A stretch of DNA of 64,000 nucleotides from positions 1-64,000 of the forward strand of contig CABZPD010000002.1 in assembly GCA_902527415.1 (NCBI GenBank), written 5' to 3'. The notes below the pieces were generated by a model that had not been told where the DNA came from, did no database searches, and saw only the letters and a list, made by a program, of their open reading frames with translations. Position numbers and translations under genes: made by a program. The DNA comes from an uncultured Pelagibacteraceae bacterium. GTDB lineage: Bacteria; Pseudomonadota; Alphaproteobacteria; Pelagibacterales; Pelagibacteraceae. Below, in pieces: positions 38,284 to 48,583 of this stretch. The stretch's first letter is position 1. Every line of letters starts with the position of its first letter.

Positions 38284-38820
38284 ATGGCTAGAGTTACCGT
38301 AGAAGATTGTATTGATAAAGTAGAGAGCCCATATGAATTAGTACTTGTTGCTAAAGAAAGAGCTACTCAACTTAATGCAGGAATAGAACCAACAATTGAT
38401 AGAGATAACGATAAAAATACGGTTATTTCATTAAGAGAAATTGCCGATGAAAAAATTAAAGTTTCAGATTTAACTGATAGCGCCGTTTACAAACTTAGAA
38501 AACATGTTGAGCAAGTTGACGATACTGCTGAGGATGATGAAGAAATAGGTGATGATTTTGAAAATCTATATAAAGGTGAAATTTCAAAAAGTGGTACTCC
38601 AATTTTACCATCTAAAAGAGCAAGAAAAACTCCAGAAAAAATCCAAGTTACAAAAGAAGATTTGGCTGATCTATCTGAAACAGCTACAGCAGAAGTTGAT
38701 AATTCCGTAGGCGAAGAAACGATGAATGAGCAAGGAGAGGTTTCTTTAGATGAAGTATCAGAATCAGAAAATCAAGAAGCAGACGTATCTTCAGACGACA
38801 CTGAAGCTTCAAACTCTTAA
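38284..38820 (+). CDS. rpoZ: RNA polymerase omega subunit with extended acidic tail
   Basis: 'MARVTVEDCIDKVESPYELVLVAKERATQLNAG'; Glu/Asp/Ser-rich C-terminus. Confidence 0.92.
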   Translation: MARVTVEDCIDKVESPYELVLVAKERATQLNAGIEPTIDRDNDKNTVISLREIADEKIKVSDLTDSAVYKLRKHVEQVDDTAEDDEEIGDDFENLYKGEISKSGTPILPSKRARKTPEKIQVTKEDLADLSETATAEVDNSVGEETMNEQGEVSLDEVSESENQEADVSSDDTEASNS

Positions 38821-38842
38821 AAAAATAATATAAAGTTATATC

Positions 38843-39835
38843 ATGAATAGGAAAGTATCAGTTGCTCCTATGATGGATTGCACAGATCGTCATGAACGAT
38901 TTTTTCTAAGATTAATATCTAAAAACACTCTTCTTTACACTGAAATGGTGGTTGATGAAGCCATAAATAGAGGAGATAAAAAAAAGTTATTGGAGTTTAA
39001 TATCAATGAGAAACCTGTAGCACTTCAATTAGGAGGTTCTTCTCCAAAACTTTTAGCTGAAGCCACTAAAGTAGGTGAAGATTTTGGTTATGATGAAATT
39101 AATCTGAACTTGGGTTGTCCTAGTAAAAAAGTTGAAAAAAATAGATTTGGCGCTTGTTTAATGAAAGAGCCAAATTTAGTGGCAGATTGTTTAAGTAAAA
39201 TGCAATCAGTTACAAAACTACCAGTAACTATAAAAACAAGAATTGGTTACGATGATGTGGAAGATTATGAAAATTTACATAGTTTTATTTCTACTTTAAA
39301 AGCAACTGGGGTTAAAACTTTTATCATACATGCAAGAAAAGCAATGTTAGGTAAATTTACACCTAAGCAAAATTTAAACATTCCCCCTTTAAAATATGAA
39401 TATGTTTATAAATTAAAAAAAGATTTTCCTAATGAAGAGATTATTATCAATGGTGGAATAACTTCAGTAGATGAAATAAAACCTCATTTAGAAAAAACAG
39501 ATGGTGTAATGATAGGAAGAGCTGCGTATCATACCCCTTATTTATTAGCAGATATTGAAAGAGAAATATTTAATAATGACGATGTTCTAAGTAGACAAGA
39601 TGTAATTGAACAACTCATTCCTTATGTTAAAGAAGAATTAAAAAAAGGAACAAGATTAAATCAAATCATGAGACATACTCTTGGTTTATTTCATGGTCAA
39701 ACAGGTGCAAGTTATTGGAAAAGATATTTAAGTGAAAACATGTGTGTAAGAGATGCTGATATAAAAAAGATTGATCACATCATGGATAAAATTAAATACA
39801 ATAATGTAGATACTAGTGTAGGGCAGTCTGCTTAA
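38843..39835 (+). CDS. dusA: tRNA-dihydrouridine synthase A
   Basis: 'VAPMMDCTDRHERFFLRLIS', 'LQLGGSSPKLLAEA', 'INLNLGCPSKKVEKNRFGACLMKEPNLVADC'. Confidence 0.94.
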   Translation: MNRKVSVAPMMDCTDRHERFFLRLISKNTLLYTEMVVDEAINRGDKKKLLEFNINEKPVALQLGGSSPKLLAEATKVGEDFGYDEINLNLGCPSKKVEKNRFGACLMKEPNLVADCLSKMQSVTKLPVTIKTRIGYDDVEDYENLHSFISTLKATGVKTFIIHARKAMLGKFTPKQNLNIPPLKYEYVYKLKKDFPNEEIIINGGITSVDEIKPHLEKTDGVMIGRAAYHTPYLLADIEREIFNNDDVLSRQDVIEQLIPYVKEELKKGTRLNQIMRHTLGLFHGQTGASYWKRYLSENMCVRDADIKKIDHIMDKIKYNNVDTSVGQSA

Positions 39836-39875
39836 TTCAATATTAACAAACGAATACAGTTATATTATTCTATTA

Positions 39876-40661
39876 ATGGCCTTAACAGCTATACCAGTTG
39901 GTTTTGTTGCTGGATTATTTGGTATTGGCGGAGGGTTAATAACTGTTCCTTTTTTATATTTTATTTTTGGTTCTTTAGAAATTGATCCTCAATATGTTAT
40001 GCACCTTGCTGTTGGAACTTCTTTTGCAATTATAATACCAACTTCTACAGTTTCAGTTTTAACACATCACAAATTTAAAGCTGTTGATTTCGATATTGTT
40101 AAGAATTACGGTCTTTTTGTCGTAATAGGAGTTATTGTTGGTACTGCTTTTGCAGCTTCTTTAAAAACTAAATCTTTAGTTTTATTTTTTTCTGTAATTA
40201 TTTTATTTTTAGGAATTTATTTACTTTTAATAAAAGAAAAGGAGCAAAACATAATTATTAAAATGAAATTACATTTGAAAGTAATTCTTGGTTTTCTTGT
40301 AGGGTTTATATCTGCTCCTATGGGTATAGGAGGAGCTGTAATGAATGTACCAATCCTTAAGTTTTTTGGTTATTCAATAAATAAAGCTATAGGAAGTGCA
40401 GCAGCAATAGGTTTTCTAATTGCTCTATTTGGAGCAATAGGTTTTTTAATTTCAGGAAGTTTTTTAAATTCTAGTCTTCCACTAAGTATTGGTTTTATAA
40501 ACATACCAGCCTTTCTAATTTTCATACCAATCACAACTTTCATGGCTCGAATAGGAGCTAAAACAGTTCACAGTATTGATAAAAATAAAATTAGTAAGTT
40601 TTTTGGAATTTTTCTTTTAGTGGTTTCGATTAAATTTTTTTATGAATACTTGAAATTATAA
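39876..40661 (+). CDS. TauE/SafE family sulfite exporter-like permease
   Basis: 'VAGLFGIGGGLITVPFL' and repeat 'SAPMGIGGAVMNVPIL'. Confidence 0.87.
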   Translation: MALTAIPVGFVAGLFGIGGGLITVPFLYFIFGSLEIDPQYVMHLAVGTSFAIIIPTSTVSVLTHHKFKAVDFDIVKNYGLFVVIGVIVGTAFAASLKTKSLVLFFSVIILFLGIYLLLIKEKEQNIIIKMKLHLKVILGFLVGFISAPMGIGGAVMNVPILKFFGYSINKAIGSAAAIGFLIALFGAIGFLISGSFLNSSLPLSIGFINIPAFLIFIPITTFMARIGAKTVHSIDKNKISKFFGIFLLVVSIKFFYEYLKL

Positions 40662-40674
40662 CAAGCAAAAAAAA

Positions 40675-40704
40675 GAGGTGACTTCAGTCTCCCTCCATCA
40701 CCTC
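40675..40704 (+). ncRNA. Hairpin with C-rich loop (terminator or small structured RNA)
   Basis: GAGGTGA-(16 nt)-TCACCTC; GC-richer than its surroundings; no U-tract after it. Confidence 0.35.
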
Positions 40705-40876
40705 ACAAATTCAAACTAAATGATTCTTTAAATATTTATGAACACTTAATAGTTGAAAATGCAATTTATCAACTAATTTAAATTCAAACAATCTTAAGTT
40801 GTATTTAGTCTGAGAAAAAACTCAATTTAGCCACACATAATATTTAGTGTTATTATTCTAATTGATACTTTTAAAA

Positions 40877-41980
40877 ATGGTTTCAATAAAAGACATTAAT
40901 AAAAATATTAAAAAGAATTTATTTGATCCAATAGATAAAACTAAAGATAAGTTTTCCTCGCTATTAAAAGATTTTAAAAAAAACAAAGTTAAAAAAGATT
41001 TAGCATTACAAAAACAACTAGAGAAAGAGAAGAAAAGAGAATTAATTTTAGAAAAAAAATTAGCAAAAAAAGCTAAACAAGACGAACTTAAAGAAGAAAG
41101 AAAGAAACTTCTTTTTCAAAAAAAATTAATCATTGAAAATGAAAAGCAAGAAAAAAAGAATGAAGAGAAAAGACAAAAAATAGAAGCTCAAAGAATTAAA
41201 ATAGAACAGAAAAAAATTAAAGACGAAGAAACTAGAAAACTTAGAGAGGAAGCCAGAAAGCTTAAAGAAGAAGATTTAAGGCTAAAAATGTTAGAGAGAC
41301 AAAGAATTAGAGAAGAAAATATAAAAATTAAAGAGGAACAATTAAAAAATAAAGAAATTGAAGCTCAAAAGAGAAGAGATGAAAAAGAAAAAGAAAGACA
41401 AGAAAAAATAAGATTAAAAGAAATTGAAAGGAAAAATAGACTTGAGGAAGAGCAAAGATTAAGAGAGGCAGCTAGGAAGCTTAAATATGAGCAAGAAAAA
41501 CTTAAAGAAATGGAACAAAGATTAAGAGATCTAGAAACTGAAAGACAGCAGGAAATTCAAAGACAAATTTTAAAAGAAGAGGCTGAGCAAAGAGCAAAAG
41601 AAGAGGAATTAAGAAATAAAGAAAAAGAACTTAAAGAAGCTGAACGTGAGAGAATAAATAAAGAAAATGAAAGACGTCAAAGAGAAAGAGAATTGAAAAT
41701 AGAGGAGGAAAGACAAAAAAGAATTGATGAAGAAAACGAGAGAATTAGATTAGCTGAAATTGCTCAAAAAGAGAGAGAAGATGAGGAAAATAGGCGAATG
41801 AAAGAATGGGAGAAAAAATTTGATGAAGAACAACGACTTAAAGAGGAGGAATTGGTTAGAAAGTTTTATAGCGACGAAACTCCTGAACAAGAAAATAATC
41901 AGGATGGCGATAATTTAGAAACTAAAACTGATAACGAAAACTTAGAAAATAAAAACGATGAAGATAATTTAAAGAATTAA
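40877..41980 (+). CDS. Highly charged K/E/R-rich long-helix protein
   Basis: ~370 aa, central ~280 aa almost entirely E/K/R/Q/L/I; probable start 'MVSIKDINKN'. Confidence 0.7.
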   Translation: MVSIKDINKNIKKNLFDPIDKTKDKFSSLLKDFKKNKVKKDLALQKQLEKEKKRELILEKKLAKKAKQDELKEERKKLLFQKKLIIENEKQEKKNEEKRQKIEAQRIKIEQKKIKDEETRKLREEARKLKEEDLRLKMLERQRIREENIKIKEEQLKNKEIEAQKRRDEKEKERQEKIRLKEIERKNRLEEEQRLREAARKLKYEQEKLKEMEQRLRDLETERQQEIQRQILKEEAEQRAKEEELRNKEKELKEAERERINKENERRQRERELKIEEERQKRIDEENERIRLAEIAQKEREDEENRRMKEWEKKFDEEQRLKEEELVRKFYSDETPEQENNQDGDNLETKTDNENLENKNDEDNLKN

Positions 41981-43431
41981 ATTTTCTGATCATATTCACC
42001 GACCTTACCTGTTTTTTGTAACAAATCGTCAATAAAATCAAAGATTTTTTTCTTTCTTTCATCTGATGTTGGGCTTTCAGTAACAATAACCAAAGATGGT
42101 TTGTTTGAAGATGCTCTTATAAGTCCCCAAGAACCATCTTCAAATGAAAACCTAACTCCGTTAACAGTTAAAATATCATTAATAACTTGGCCATCTATTT
42201 CAGTTTTGTTTTCTTTTAAATTTTTAATTTGTTTAACTAGTTCTTCAACAACAATATATTTTTCTTCATCTTTGCAAAAAGGTGCCATTGTTGGTGTTTG
42301 AAATGTGTTAGGTAATTCACTAATAATTTCATTCATTTTTTTATTTTGATTATCTAATAAGTGACATACTTGAATTGCTGAGTTAATCCCATCATCATAA
42401 CCATATCCTAAAGGTTGATTAAAAAAGAAATGACCACTTTTTTCAAAACCTGCTAAAGCTTTTTCAGTGTTCACTTTTCTTTTAATGTGAGAATGACCTG
42501 TTTTCCAATAAATTGTTTCACAGTTGTTTTCTAATAAAATTTTATCTTTTGAGTATAAACCTGTTGATTTTACATCTACTATAAATTTTGAATTTTTATG
42601 TTTACCTGATAAATTTCTAGCAATTAGAAGACCAATTTTATCTGAAAATATTTCATTACCTTTATCGTCAATAACACCAACCCTATCTCCATCACCATCA
42701 AATCCAAAACCTATATCAGCTTTGTTTTCTTTAACTACTTTTGCTATTTCGTGAAGCATTTCTAAATCTTCTGGATTTGGATTGTATTTAGGAAAATTCC
42801 AATCTAGGTTACAATCTAACTCTATTACTTCACATCCAATACCTCTTAGGATATCTGGGGCAAAAACACCTGCTGTTCCATTTCCACAAGCCACCACAGC
42901 CTTTATTTTTTTCTTAATTTTATTTTTATCAATTAGGTCTTTTTTATAAATTTTATCAAAATTTTTTATTTGTTTTTCATTACCTTCACCTTTTGTAAAT
43001 TTTTCATTTAAGGTAATTTCTTTTAATTCCTTCATTTCTTCAGGTGCATGAGTTAGTCCTCTTTTGATTCCCATTTTTACACCAGTCCAACCATTTTCAT
43101 TATGACTTGCTGTAACCATAGCAACTGCATCTGCATCTAAATTAAATTGTGCAAAATAAACCATGGGAGACAATGAAAGACCAATATCCTCTATACTGCA
43201 TCCCGTAGATATTAATCCTTTTTTGAGAGCAGTTTTTATTTCTTCACTATAGGAACGGTAATCATGACCCACTATGATTCTTGGATTATCTTTTTTGGTA
43301 TGTATTTTTATCTGTGTTCCAAGCCCTCTTCCAAGATTCTCTATTCCAGATTTATTTATATCTTTCTCATACAACCATCGGGCGTCATATTCTCTAAAAC
43401 CATAAGGATCTATTTTTATATTCAGGCTCAT
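41977..43431 (-). CDS. Phosphomannomutase/phosphoglucomutase
   Basis: 'VAMVTASHNENGWTGVKMG' active Ser loop, 'GFGFDGDGDRVGVID' metal loop. Confidence 0.92.
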   Translation of the reverse strand: MSLNIKIDPYGFREYDARWLYEKDINKSGIENLGRGLGTQIKIHTKKDNPRIIVGHDYRSYSEEIKTALKKGLISTGCSIEDIGLSLSPMVYFAQFNLDADAVAMVTASHNENGWTGVKMGIKRGLTHAPEEMKELKEITLNEKFTKGEGNEKQIKNFDKIYKKDLIDKNKIKKKIKAVVACGNGTAGVFAPDILRGIGCEVIELDCNLDWNFPKYNPNPEDLEMLHEIAKVVKENKADIGFGFDGDGDRVGVIDDKGNEIFSDKIGLLIARNLSGKHKNSKFIVDVKSTGLYSKDKILLENNCETIYWKTGHSHIKRKVNTEKALAGFEKSGHFFFNQPLGYGYDDGINSAIQVCHLLDNQNKKMNEIISELPNTFQTPTMAPFCKDEEKYIVVEELVKQIKNLKENKTEIDGQVINDILTVNGVRFSFEDGSWGLIRASSNKPSLVIVTESPTSDERKKKIFDFIDDLLQKTGKVGEYDQKI

Positions 43432-43564
43432 TGGTTATTTACTTACTGTTTATTATGTTAATTTCTTGAAAAATTTTTTATTTTTTTATTGATTATCATA
43501 TTGTCGCGTTCTATAAATGTTCTATTGTACAAAAGTTTATATAGTATATTTACAATAAACGCCT

Positions 43565-43579
43565 ACAACATATAGTTGT
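43565..43579. promoter_or_regulatory. Palindrome upstream of nrdA, possible NrdR box
   Basis: ACAAC-ATATA-GTTGT; a weaker match (AAAGTTTATATAGTAT) starts 33 bp upstream at 43532. Confidence 0.4.
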
Positions 43580-43612
43580 TTTCGTACAAATAACAAAATA
43601 TAATTAAAATTT

Positions 43613-45550
43613 ATGAATAAGATTCTTTCTCAAGCCCTCAAAAAAGCTGTCTCTGAATATAGCCCAGAAGTTAAGGAAGTTTCTAAGATAAATAAGCCTG
43701 ATCTTTTCTCTTTAAACAATGAAACAGAATTATTTCAAAATGACAAAGGCATCATAATTAAAATTGACCGTTCAAAAGATGCAAATCTTACAGACTTTGG
43801 TAAAGCAACTTTAAAAGACAGATACTTAGGTTTGAACGAATCTTATCAAGATTTATTTGCAAGAGTAGCAAGCACATATGCAGATGATAATTTGCACGCT
43901 CAAAGAATATATAATTACATAAGTAATCTTTGGTTCATGCCAGCAACACCAGTGTTATCAAATGGTGGTACAAAAAGAGGATTGCCTATTTCATGTTTTT
44001 TAAATGAAGCATCTGATAGCTTAGGAGGCATTCTTGATTTATGGAGTGAGAATGTTTGGTTGGCAGCTAAGGGTGGAGGAATTGGAAGTTACTGGGGTAA
44101 CTTAAGATCTATTGGTGAAAAAATAGGAAGAGTTGGAAAAACTTCAGGAATAATTCCTTTCATAAAAGTTATGGACTCTTTAACTATGGCTATCAGTCAA
44201 GGATCATTAAGAAGAGGTTCTGCAGCATGTTATCTTCCAATTGATCATCCTGAAATAGAAGAGTTTATTGAAATGAGAAGACCTACTGGTGGTGATCCAA
44301 ATAGAAAAGCATTAAATTTACATCATGGGGTTTTAGTTTCTGATGCCTTTATGAGAGCTGTAGAAACTGATGAGCAGTGGGCATTGAAAAGTCCAGCAGA
44401 TGGCAGTGTTCAACAAACTATTTCTGCAAGAAATTTATGGATAAGATTATTAACTGCAAGAATTGAAACTGGTGAACCGTATATAATTTATATTGATACT
44501 GTTAACAGACAAATTCCTCAACATCATAAGCTAGCAAACCTAACAGTTAAAACTTCTAACCTATGTAGCGAAATAACTTTACCAACAGGAATTGATAAAG
44601 ATGGAAGAGATAGAACAGCTGTATGTTGTTTGTCTTCATTAAATTTAGAAAAATATGATGAGTGGAAAGATGATCCAGACATGATTGGTGATGTGATGAG
44701 ATTTTTAGACAATGTATTATCTGATTTCATTAACAAAGCACCAGATCAATTTAAAGATGCAAAATATTCTGCGGAAAGAGAAAGAAGTGTTGGATTAGGT
44801 GTAATGGGCTTTCATTCTTTTTTACAAAAAAATAGAATTCCACTTGAGTCTGTAATGGCAAAATCATGGAATAAAAAAATATTTAAAAATATTCATGAAA
44901 AAGTTAATCAAGCTTCTAAAGATTTAGCTGAGGAGAGAGGTGCATGTCCAGATGCAGCTGAGTATGGTTATAAAGAAAGATTTTCTAACAAGACAGCGAT
45001 TGCTCCAACTGCTTCAATCTCAATTATTTGTGGAGGAGCATCACCAGGAGTAGAACCAATTGCTGCAAACAGTTACACACATAAAACCCTTTCAGGATCT
45101 TTCAATGTAAGAAATAGATACTTAGAAGAAATCCTTCAATCTCATGGAAAAAATGACGAAGAGACATGGTCTAGTATTACTACAAATCAAGGTTCTGTTA
45201 ATCATTTAGATTTCCTAACTGATTTGGAAAAAGATGTATTTAAAACTGCATTTGAGCTGAACCAAAATTGGATAATTGAATTAAGTGGTGACAGAACACC
45301 ATTTATTTCGCAGGCACAGTCAGTAAATCTATTTTTACCAGCAGATGTTCACAAGAAAGAATTACATAAAATTCATTTTGATGCTTGGAAAAAAGGCTTA
45401 AAGAGCCTTTATTACTGTAGATCAAAATCAATTCAAAGAGCTGAGAATGTTAATGACTCAAAATCAACTGATATCTTAGCAAATGTTTACAAAAATAAAT
45501 CAAACGAAAGTCAAGAACAAGAATACGAGGAGTGTTTATCATGTCAGTAG
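43613..45550 (+). CDS. nrdA: Ribonucleoside-diphosphate reductase, alpha subunit
   Basis: 'PATPVLSNGGTKRGLPISCFLNE', 'LCSEITLP', 'PTASISIICGGASPGVEPI', C-terminal CxxC 'CLSCQ'. Confidence 0.94.
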   Translation: MNKILSQALKKAVSEYSPEVKEVSKINKPDLFSLNNETELFQNDKGIIIKIDRSKDANLTDFGKATLKDRYLGLNESYQDLFARVASTYADDNLHAQRIYNYISNLWFMPATPVLSNGGTKRGLPISCFLNEASDSLGGILDLWSENVWLAAKGGGIGSYWGNLRSIGEKIGRVGKTSGIIPFIKVMDSLTMAISQGSLRRGSAACYLPIDHPEIEEFIEMRRPTGGDPNRKALNLHHGVLVSDAFMRAVETDEQWALKSPADGSVQQTISARNLWIRLLTARIETGEPYIIYIDTVNRQIPQHHKLANLTVKTSNLCSEITLPTGIDKDGRDRTAVCCLSSLNLEKYDEWKDDPDMIGDVMRFLDNVLSDFINKAPDQFKDAKYSAERERSVGLGVMGFHSFLQKNRIPLESVMAKSWNKKIFKNIHEKVNQASKDLAEERGACPDAAEYGYKERFSNKTAIAPTASISIICGGASPGVEPIAANSYTHKTLSGSFNVRNRYLEEILQSHGKNDEETWSSITTNQGSVNHLDFLTDLEKDVFKTAFELNQNWIIELSGDRTPFISQAQSVNLFLPADVHKKELHKIHFDAWKKGLKSLYYCRSKSIQRAENVNDSKSTDILANVYKNKSNESQEQEYEECLSCQ

Positions 45551-46554
45551 CAGAAAATATAAATAAAGAAGCGGTTCCACCAAAAAAAAATAATAATGGT
45601 TTGTTAGTAGCTAATCCAGTTTATAAACCATTCAGATATCCATGGTGTTATGATGCTTGGTTAACACAACAAAGAATTCACTGGTTGCCAGAAGAAGTTC
45701 CTCTTGGTGACGATGTAAGAGACTGGCAAAAAAATCTAAGCCCATCAGAAAAAAATTTATTAACTCAAATTTTTAGATTTTTCACTCAAGCTGACGTTGA
45801 AGTAAGTAATTGCTACATAAGACATTACATGAATGTGTTTAAACCAACAGAAGTTTTAATGATGATGTCTTCATTTGCATCTATGGAAACAGTTCACATT
45901 GCAGCTTACTCTCATTTATTAGATACAATTGGAATGCCAGAGTCAGAATATTCAGCTTTCATGAAATATAAGGAAATGAAAGATAAGTATGATTACATGC
46001 AAGGCTTTGATGTTAAATCTAATCATGACATCGCAAAAACCATAGCCGTGTTCAGTGCATTTACCGAAGGTTTACAATTGTTTGCAAGTTTTGCGATTTT
46101 GTTAAATTTCCCAAGACACAATAAAATGAAAGGTATGGGTCAGATCGTTACTTGGTCTGTAAGAGATGAGACTTTGCATTGCAATTCGATGATCAGACTT
46201 TTCAAAGATTTTATAAAAGAAAATCCTGAAACATGGAATCCACAATTAAAAAAAGAAATTTATGAAGCTTGCAGAACTATAGTAGAGCATGAAGATGCTT
46301 TCATAGATTTAGCATTTCAAATGGGTCCAATGGAAGGATTAACGGCAGATGATGTAAAAAAATATATTCGTTTCATTGCCAATAGAAGATTAAGTCAGTT
46401 AGGTTTAGAAGGAATTTATGATATTGAAAAAAATCCTTTAACATGGCTTGACACTATGCTTAACGCAGTTGAGCATATGAACTTCTTTGAAGGACGTGCA
46501 ACAGAATATTCTAAAGCATCAACGCAAGGTACTTGGGCAGAAGCTTTTAGTTAA
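45541..46554 (+). CDS. nrdB: Ribonucleoside-diphosphate reductase, beta subunit
   Basis: 'FRFFTQADVEVSNCYIRHYM', 'ASMETVHIAAYSHLLDTIG', 'VRDETLHCNSMIRLF'; ATG at 45541 overlaps the nrdA end. Confidence 0.94.
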   Translation: MSVAENINKEAVPPKKNNNGLLVANPVYKPFRYPWCYDAWLTQQRIHWLPEEVPLGDDVRDWQKNLSPSEKNLLTQIFRFFTQADVEVSNCYIRHYMNVFKPTEVLMMMSSFASMETVHIAAYSHLLDTIGMPESEYSAFMKYKEMKDKYDYMQGFDVKSNHDIAKTIAVFSAFTEGLQLFASFAILLNFPRHNKMKGMGQIVTWSVRDETLHCNSMIRLFKDFIKENPETWNPQLKKEIYEACRTIVEHEDAFIDLAFQMGPMEGLTADDVKKYIRFIANRRLSQLGLEGIYDIEKNPLTWLDTMLNAVEHMNFFEGRATEYSKASTQGTWAEAFS

Positions 46555-46562
46555 TAATAAAA

Positions 46563-47687
46563 TTATCTTTGATTTAACTGCATAACTTTTCTATGCTTGC
46601 TACCTTTATAACTAGCTAAAGGTCTAATGAGTTTGTTAGCAGCATGCTGTTCCATTATGTGGGCAGACCATCCAGTAATTCTTGAAATTACAAATATTGG
46701 GGTAAAAAAATCAGTATCAAAGCCCATTAGATGATAAGTGGGTCCAGTTGGATAATCTACATTAGGGTGAATATTTTTCTCTTTGATCATTACTTTTTCA
46801 ACAATGTCATAGATTTTTTCAAATTTTTTATCTTTCTTAAGTTTAGCCACTTTACCAAAGTATTTTCGCATAGTTGGAACTCTCGAGTCACCTGATTTAT
46901 AAACTCTATGACCAAATCCCATCACCACTTCCTTATTTTTAAGCGCATTGTTTATCCATTTTAATGCATTTTCTGGTTTTTTAATATTATTCATCATATG
47001 CATCACTTCTTCATTAGCTCCACCATGAAGTGGACCTTTTAAACTTGCAATTGCTCCTGTTATTGCGCCGTGTATGTCAGATAAGCTACTAGTAATTGTT
47101 CTTGCTGTAAAAGTTGAAACATTAAAACTATGTTCTGCATATAAAATTAAAGATACATCAAAAGCTTTAACAATTTCTTTTTGTGGAACTTTTCCAAAGC
47201 ACATATAGAAAAAGTTTTCAGCAAAGGTTAATGTTTTTTTAGGTTTAATTATTTTTTTACCTTTTCTTATTCTATAAAAAGCAGCTAGGGCAGTTGGAGT
47301 TTTTGCAAAAATTCTTAGAGCTTTTCTCATATTTGCTTCTGGTGAAGAATCTGTAGTTTCTTTATCCTCTAATCCCATTACACTCACAGCTGTTCTTGCA
47401 ACATCCATTGGATGAGATTTCTTTGGCATGTGTTTGATTATTTCATATAAATTTTTTGTTAGTTCTCTGTTGTTTCTTTCTTCTTTTTCAAATTGTCTAA
47501 GTTGGATAGTATTAGGGAGATCCTTATTAAGAATAAGATATGCAACTTCCTCAAATCTACAATATTCACATAAATCTTGAGCTGCATACCCTCTATAAGT
47601 AAGAGAATTTATTTCTGGCATTACTTTTGAAACTTCTGTTTCATCCACAACAATACCTAGTAAACCTTTTTTAATATCATCACTCAT
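46563..47687 (-). CDS. prpC: 2-methylcitrate synthase (citrate synthase family)
   Basis: 'LKGPLHGGANEEVMHMM', 'VMGFGHRVYKSGDSRVPTM', 'NVDYPTGPTYHLMGFDTDFFTPIFVISRI'; next to prpB/prpD. Confidence 0.92.
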   Translation of the reverse strand: MSDDIKKGLLGIVVDETEVSKVMPEINSLTYRGYAAQDLCEYCRFEEVAYLILNKDLPNTIQLRQFEKEERNNRELTKNLYEIIKHMPKKSHPMDVARTAVSVMGLEDKETTDSSPEANMRKALRIFAKTPTALAAFYRIRKGKKIIKPKKTLTFAENFFYMCFGKVPQKEIVKAFDVSLILYAEHSFNVSTFTARTITSSLSDIHGAITGAIASLKGPLHGGANEEVMHMMNNIKKPENALKWINNALKNKEVVMGFGHRVYKSGDSRVPTMRKYFGKVAKLKKDKKFEKIYDIVEKVMIKEKNIHPNVDYPTGPTYHLMGFDTDFFTPIFVISRITGWSAHIMEQHAANKLIRPLASYKGSKHRKVMQLNQR

Positions 47688-48583
47688 TATTCATGTCCTT
47701 CCGTACTAAAATTATAAATTTTTTCGTCTAAAGAATTATATTTTTCGTAATCAACCAACTCATAGAGTCTTTTCCTAGTTTGCATCTTATCAATAATATT
47801 ATTTTGATGTCCATTTGCATAAATGTCTCTTAATCCATCTTCGACATTTTTCATTGCTAATCTTTGTGAGGTTACTGGATAAATAACTATATTATACCCA
47901 AAATTTTCTAATTCTTTGTAATTAAACAATTTCGATTTACCAAATTCAGTCATATTAGCTAATAAATAACCAGTTAATTCTTTACGTACTATTTCAAAAT
48001 CTTTTTCATCTTGAAGAGCCTCTGGGAATATTATTTCAGCACCAGCATCAATATACGCTTTACATCTTTCAATCATTTTATGGAGACCTTCAACACTTTT
48101 AGCATCTGAACGAGCGATAATTTTAAAATTTTGATCTTTTTTTGCAGCAACACATTCTTTAATTTTTATAACCATAGCATCAGTTGAGATAAGTTCTTTA
48201 TTATCAAGATGACCACATCTTTTTCTCTCAATTTGATCCTCTAAATGAACTCCTGTTATTCCAAATTCCTCAAATGTTTCTATTGTTTCTTTGCATGATT
48301 TAAATCCTGTATCTATATCAACTATTGTTGGAAGATTAGTTACTCTCGAAATCAGATAAGATCTTGTACTAACATCTTGTAGTGTTGTTAAACCAATATC
48401 TGGAAAACCAAGATCGTTAGCCATTACTCCACCGGATACATAAACCGCATCATATCCAATTTCTTCTATCAATTTTGCTGTTAGAGGATTGTATGCGCCT
48501 GGAACTCTTAATATTTTATTTGATTTTAATTTTTGATCAAAATCTAATCTTTTTTGACTTGGTTCTTTTTCTACAAAGTGCAT
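47687..48583 (-). CDS. prpB: Methylisocitrate lyase
   Basis: 'PGAYNPLTAKLIEEIGYDAVYVSGG', 'GVHLEDQIERKRCGHLDNKEL'. Confidence 0.92.
   Translation of the reverse strand: MHFVEKEPSQKRLDFDQKLKSNKILRVPGAYNPLTAKLIEEIGYDAVYVSGGVMANDLGFPDIGLTTLQDVSTRSYLISRVTNLPTIVDIDTGFKSCKETIETFEEFGITGVHLEDQIERKRCGHLDNKELISTDAMVIKIKECVAAKKDQNFKIIARSDAKSVEGLHKMIERCKAYIDAGAEIIFPEALQDEKDFEIVRKELTGYLLANMTEFGKSKLFNYKELENFGYNIVIYPVTSQRLAMKNVEDGLRDIYANGHQNNIIDKMQTRKRLYELVDYEKYNSLDEKIYNFSTEGHE

Noticed and set aside
45532-45540. Upstream GTG start of nrdB in the ORF track
   Set aside because: ATG at 45541 gives MSVAEN and is the more likely start.
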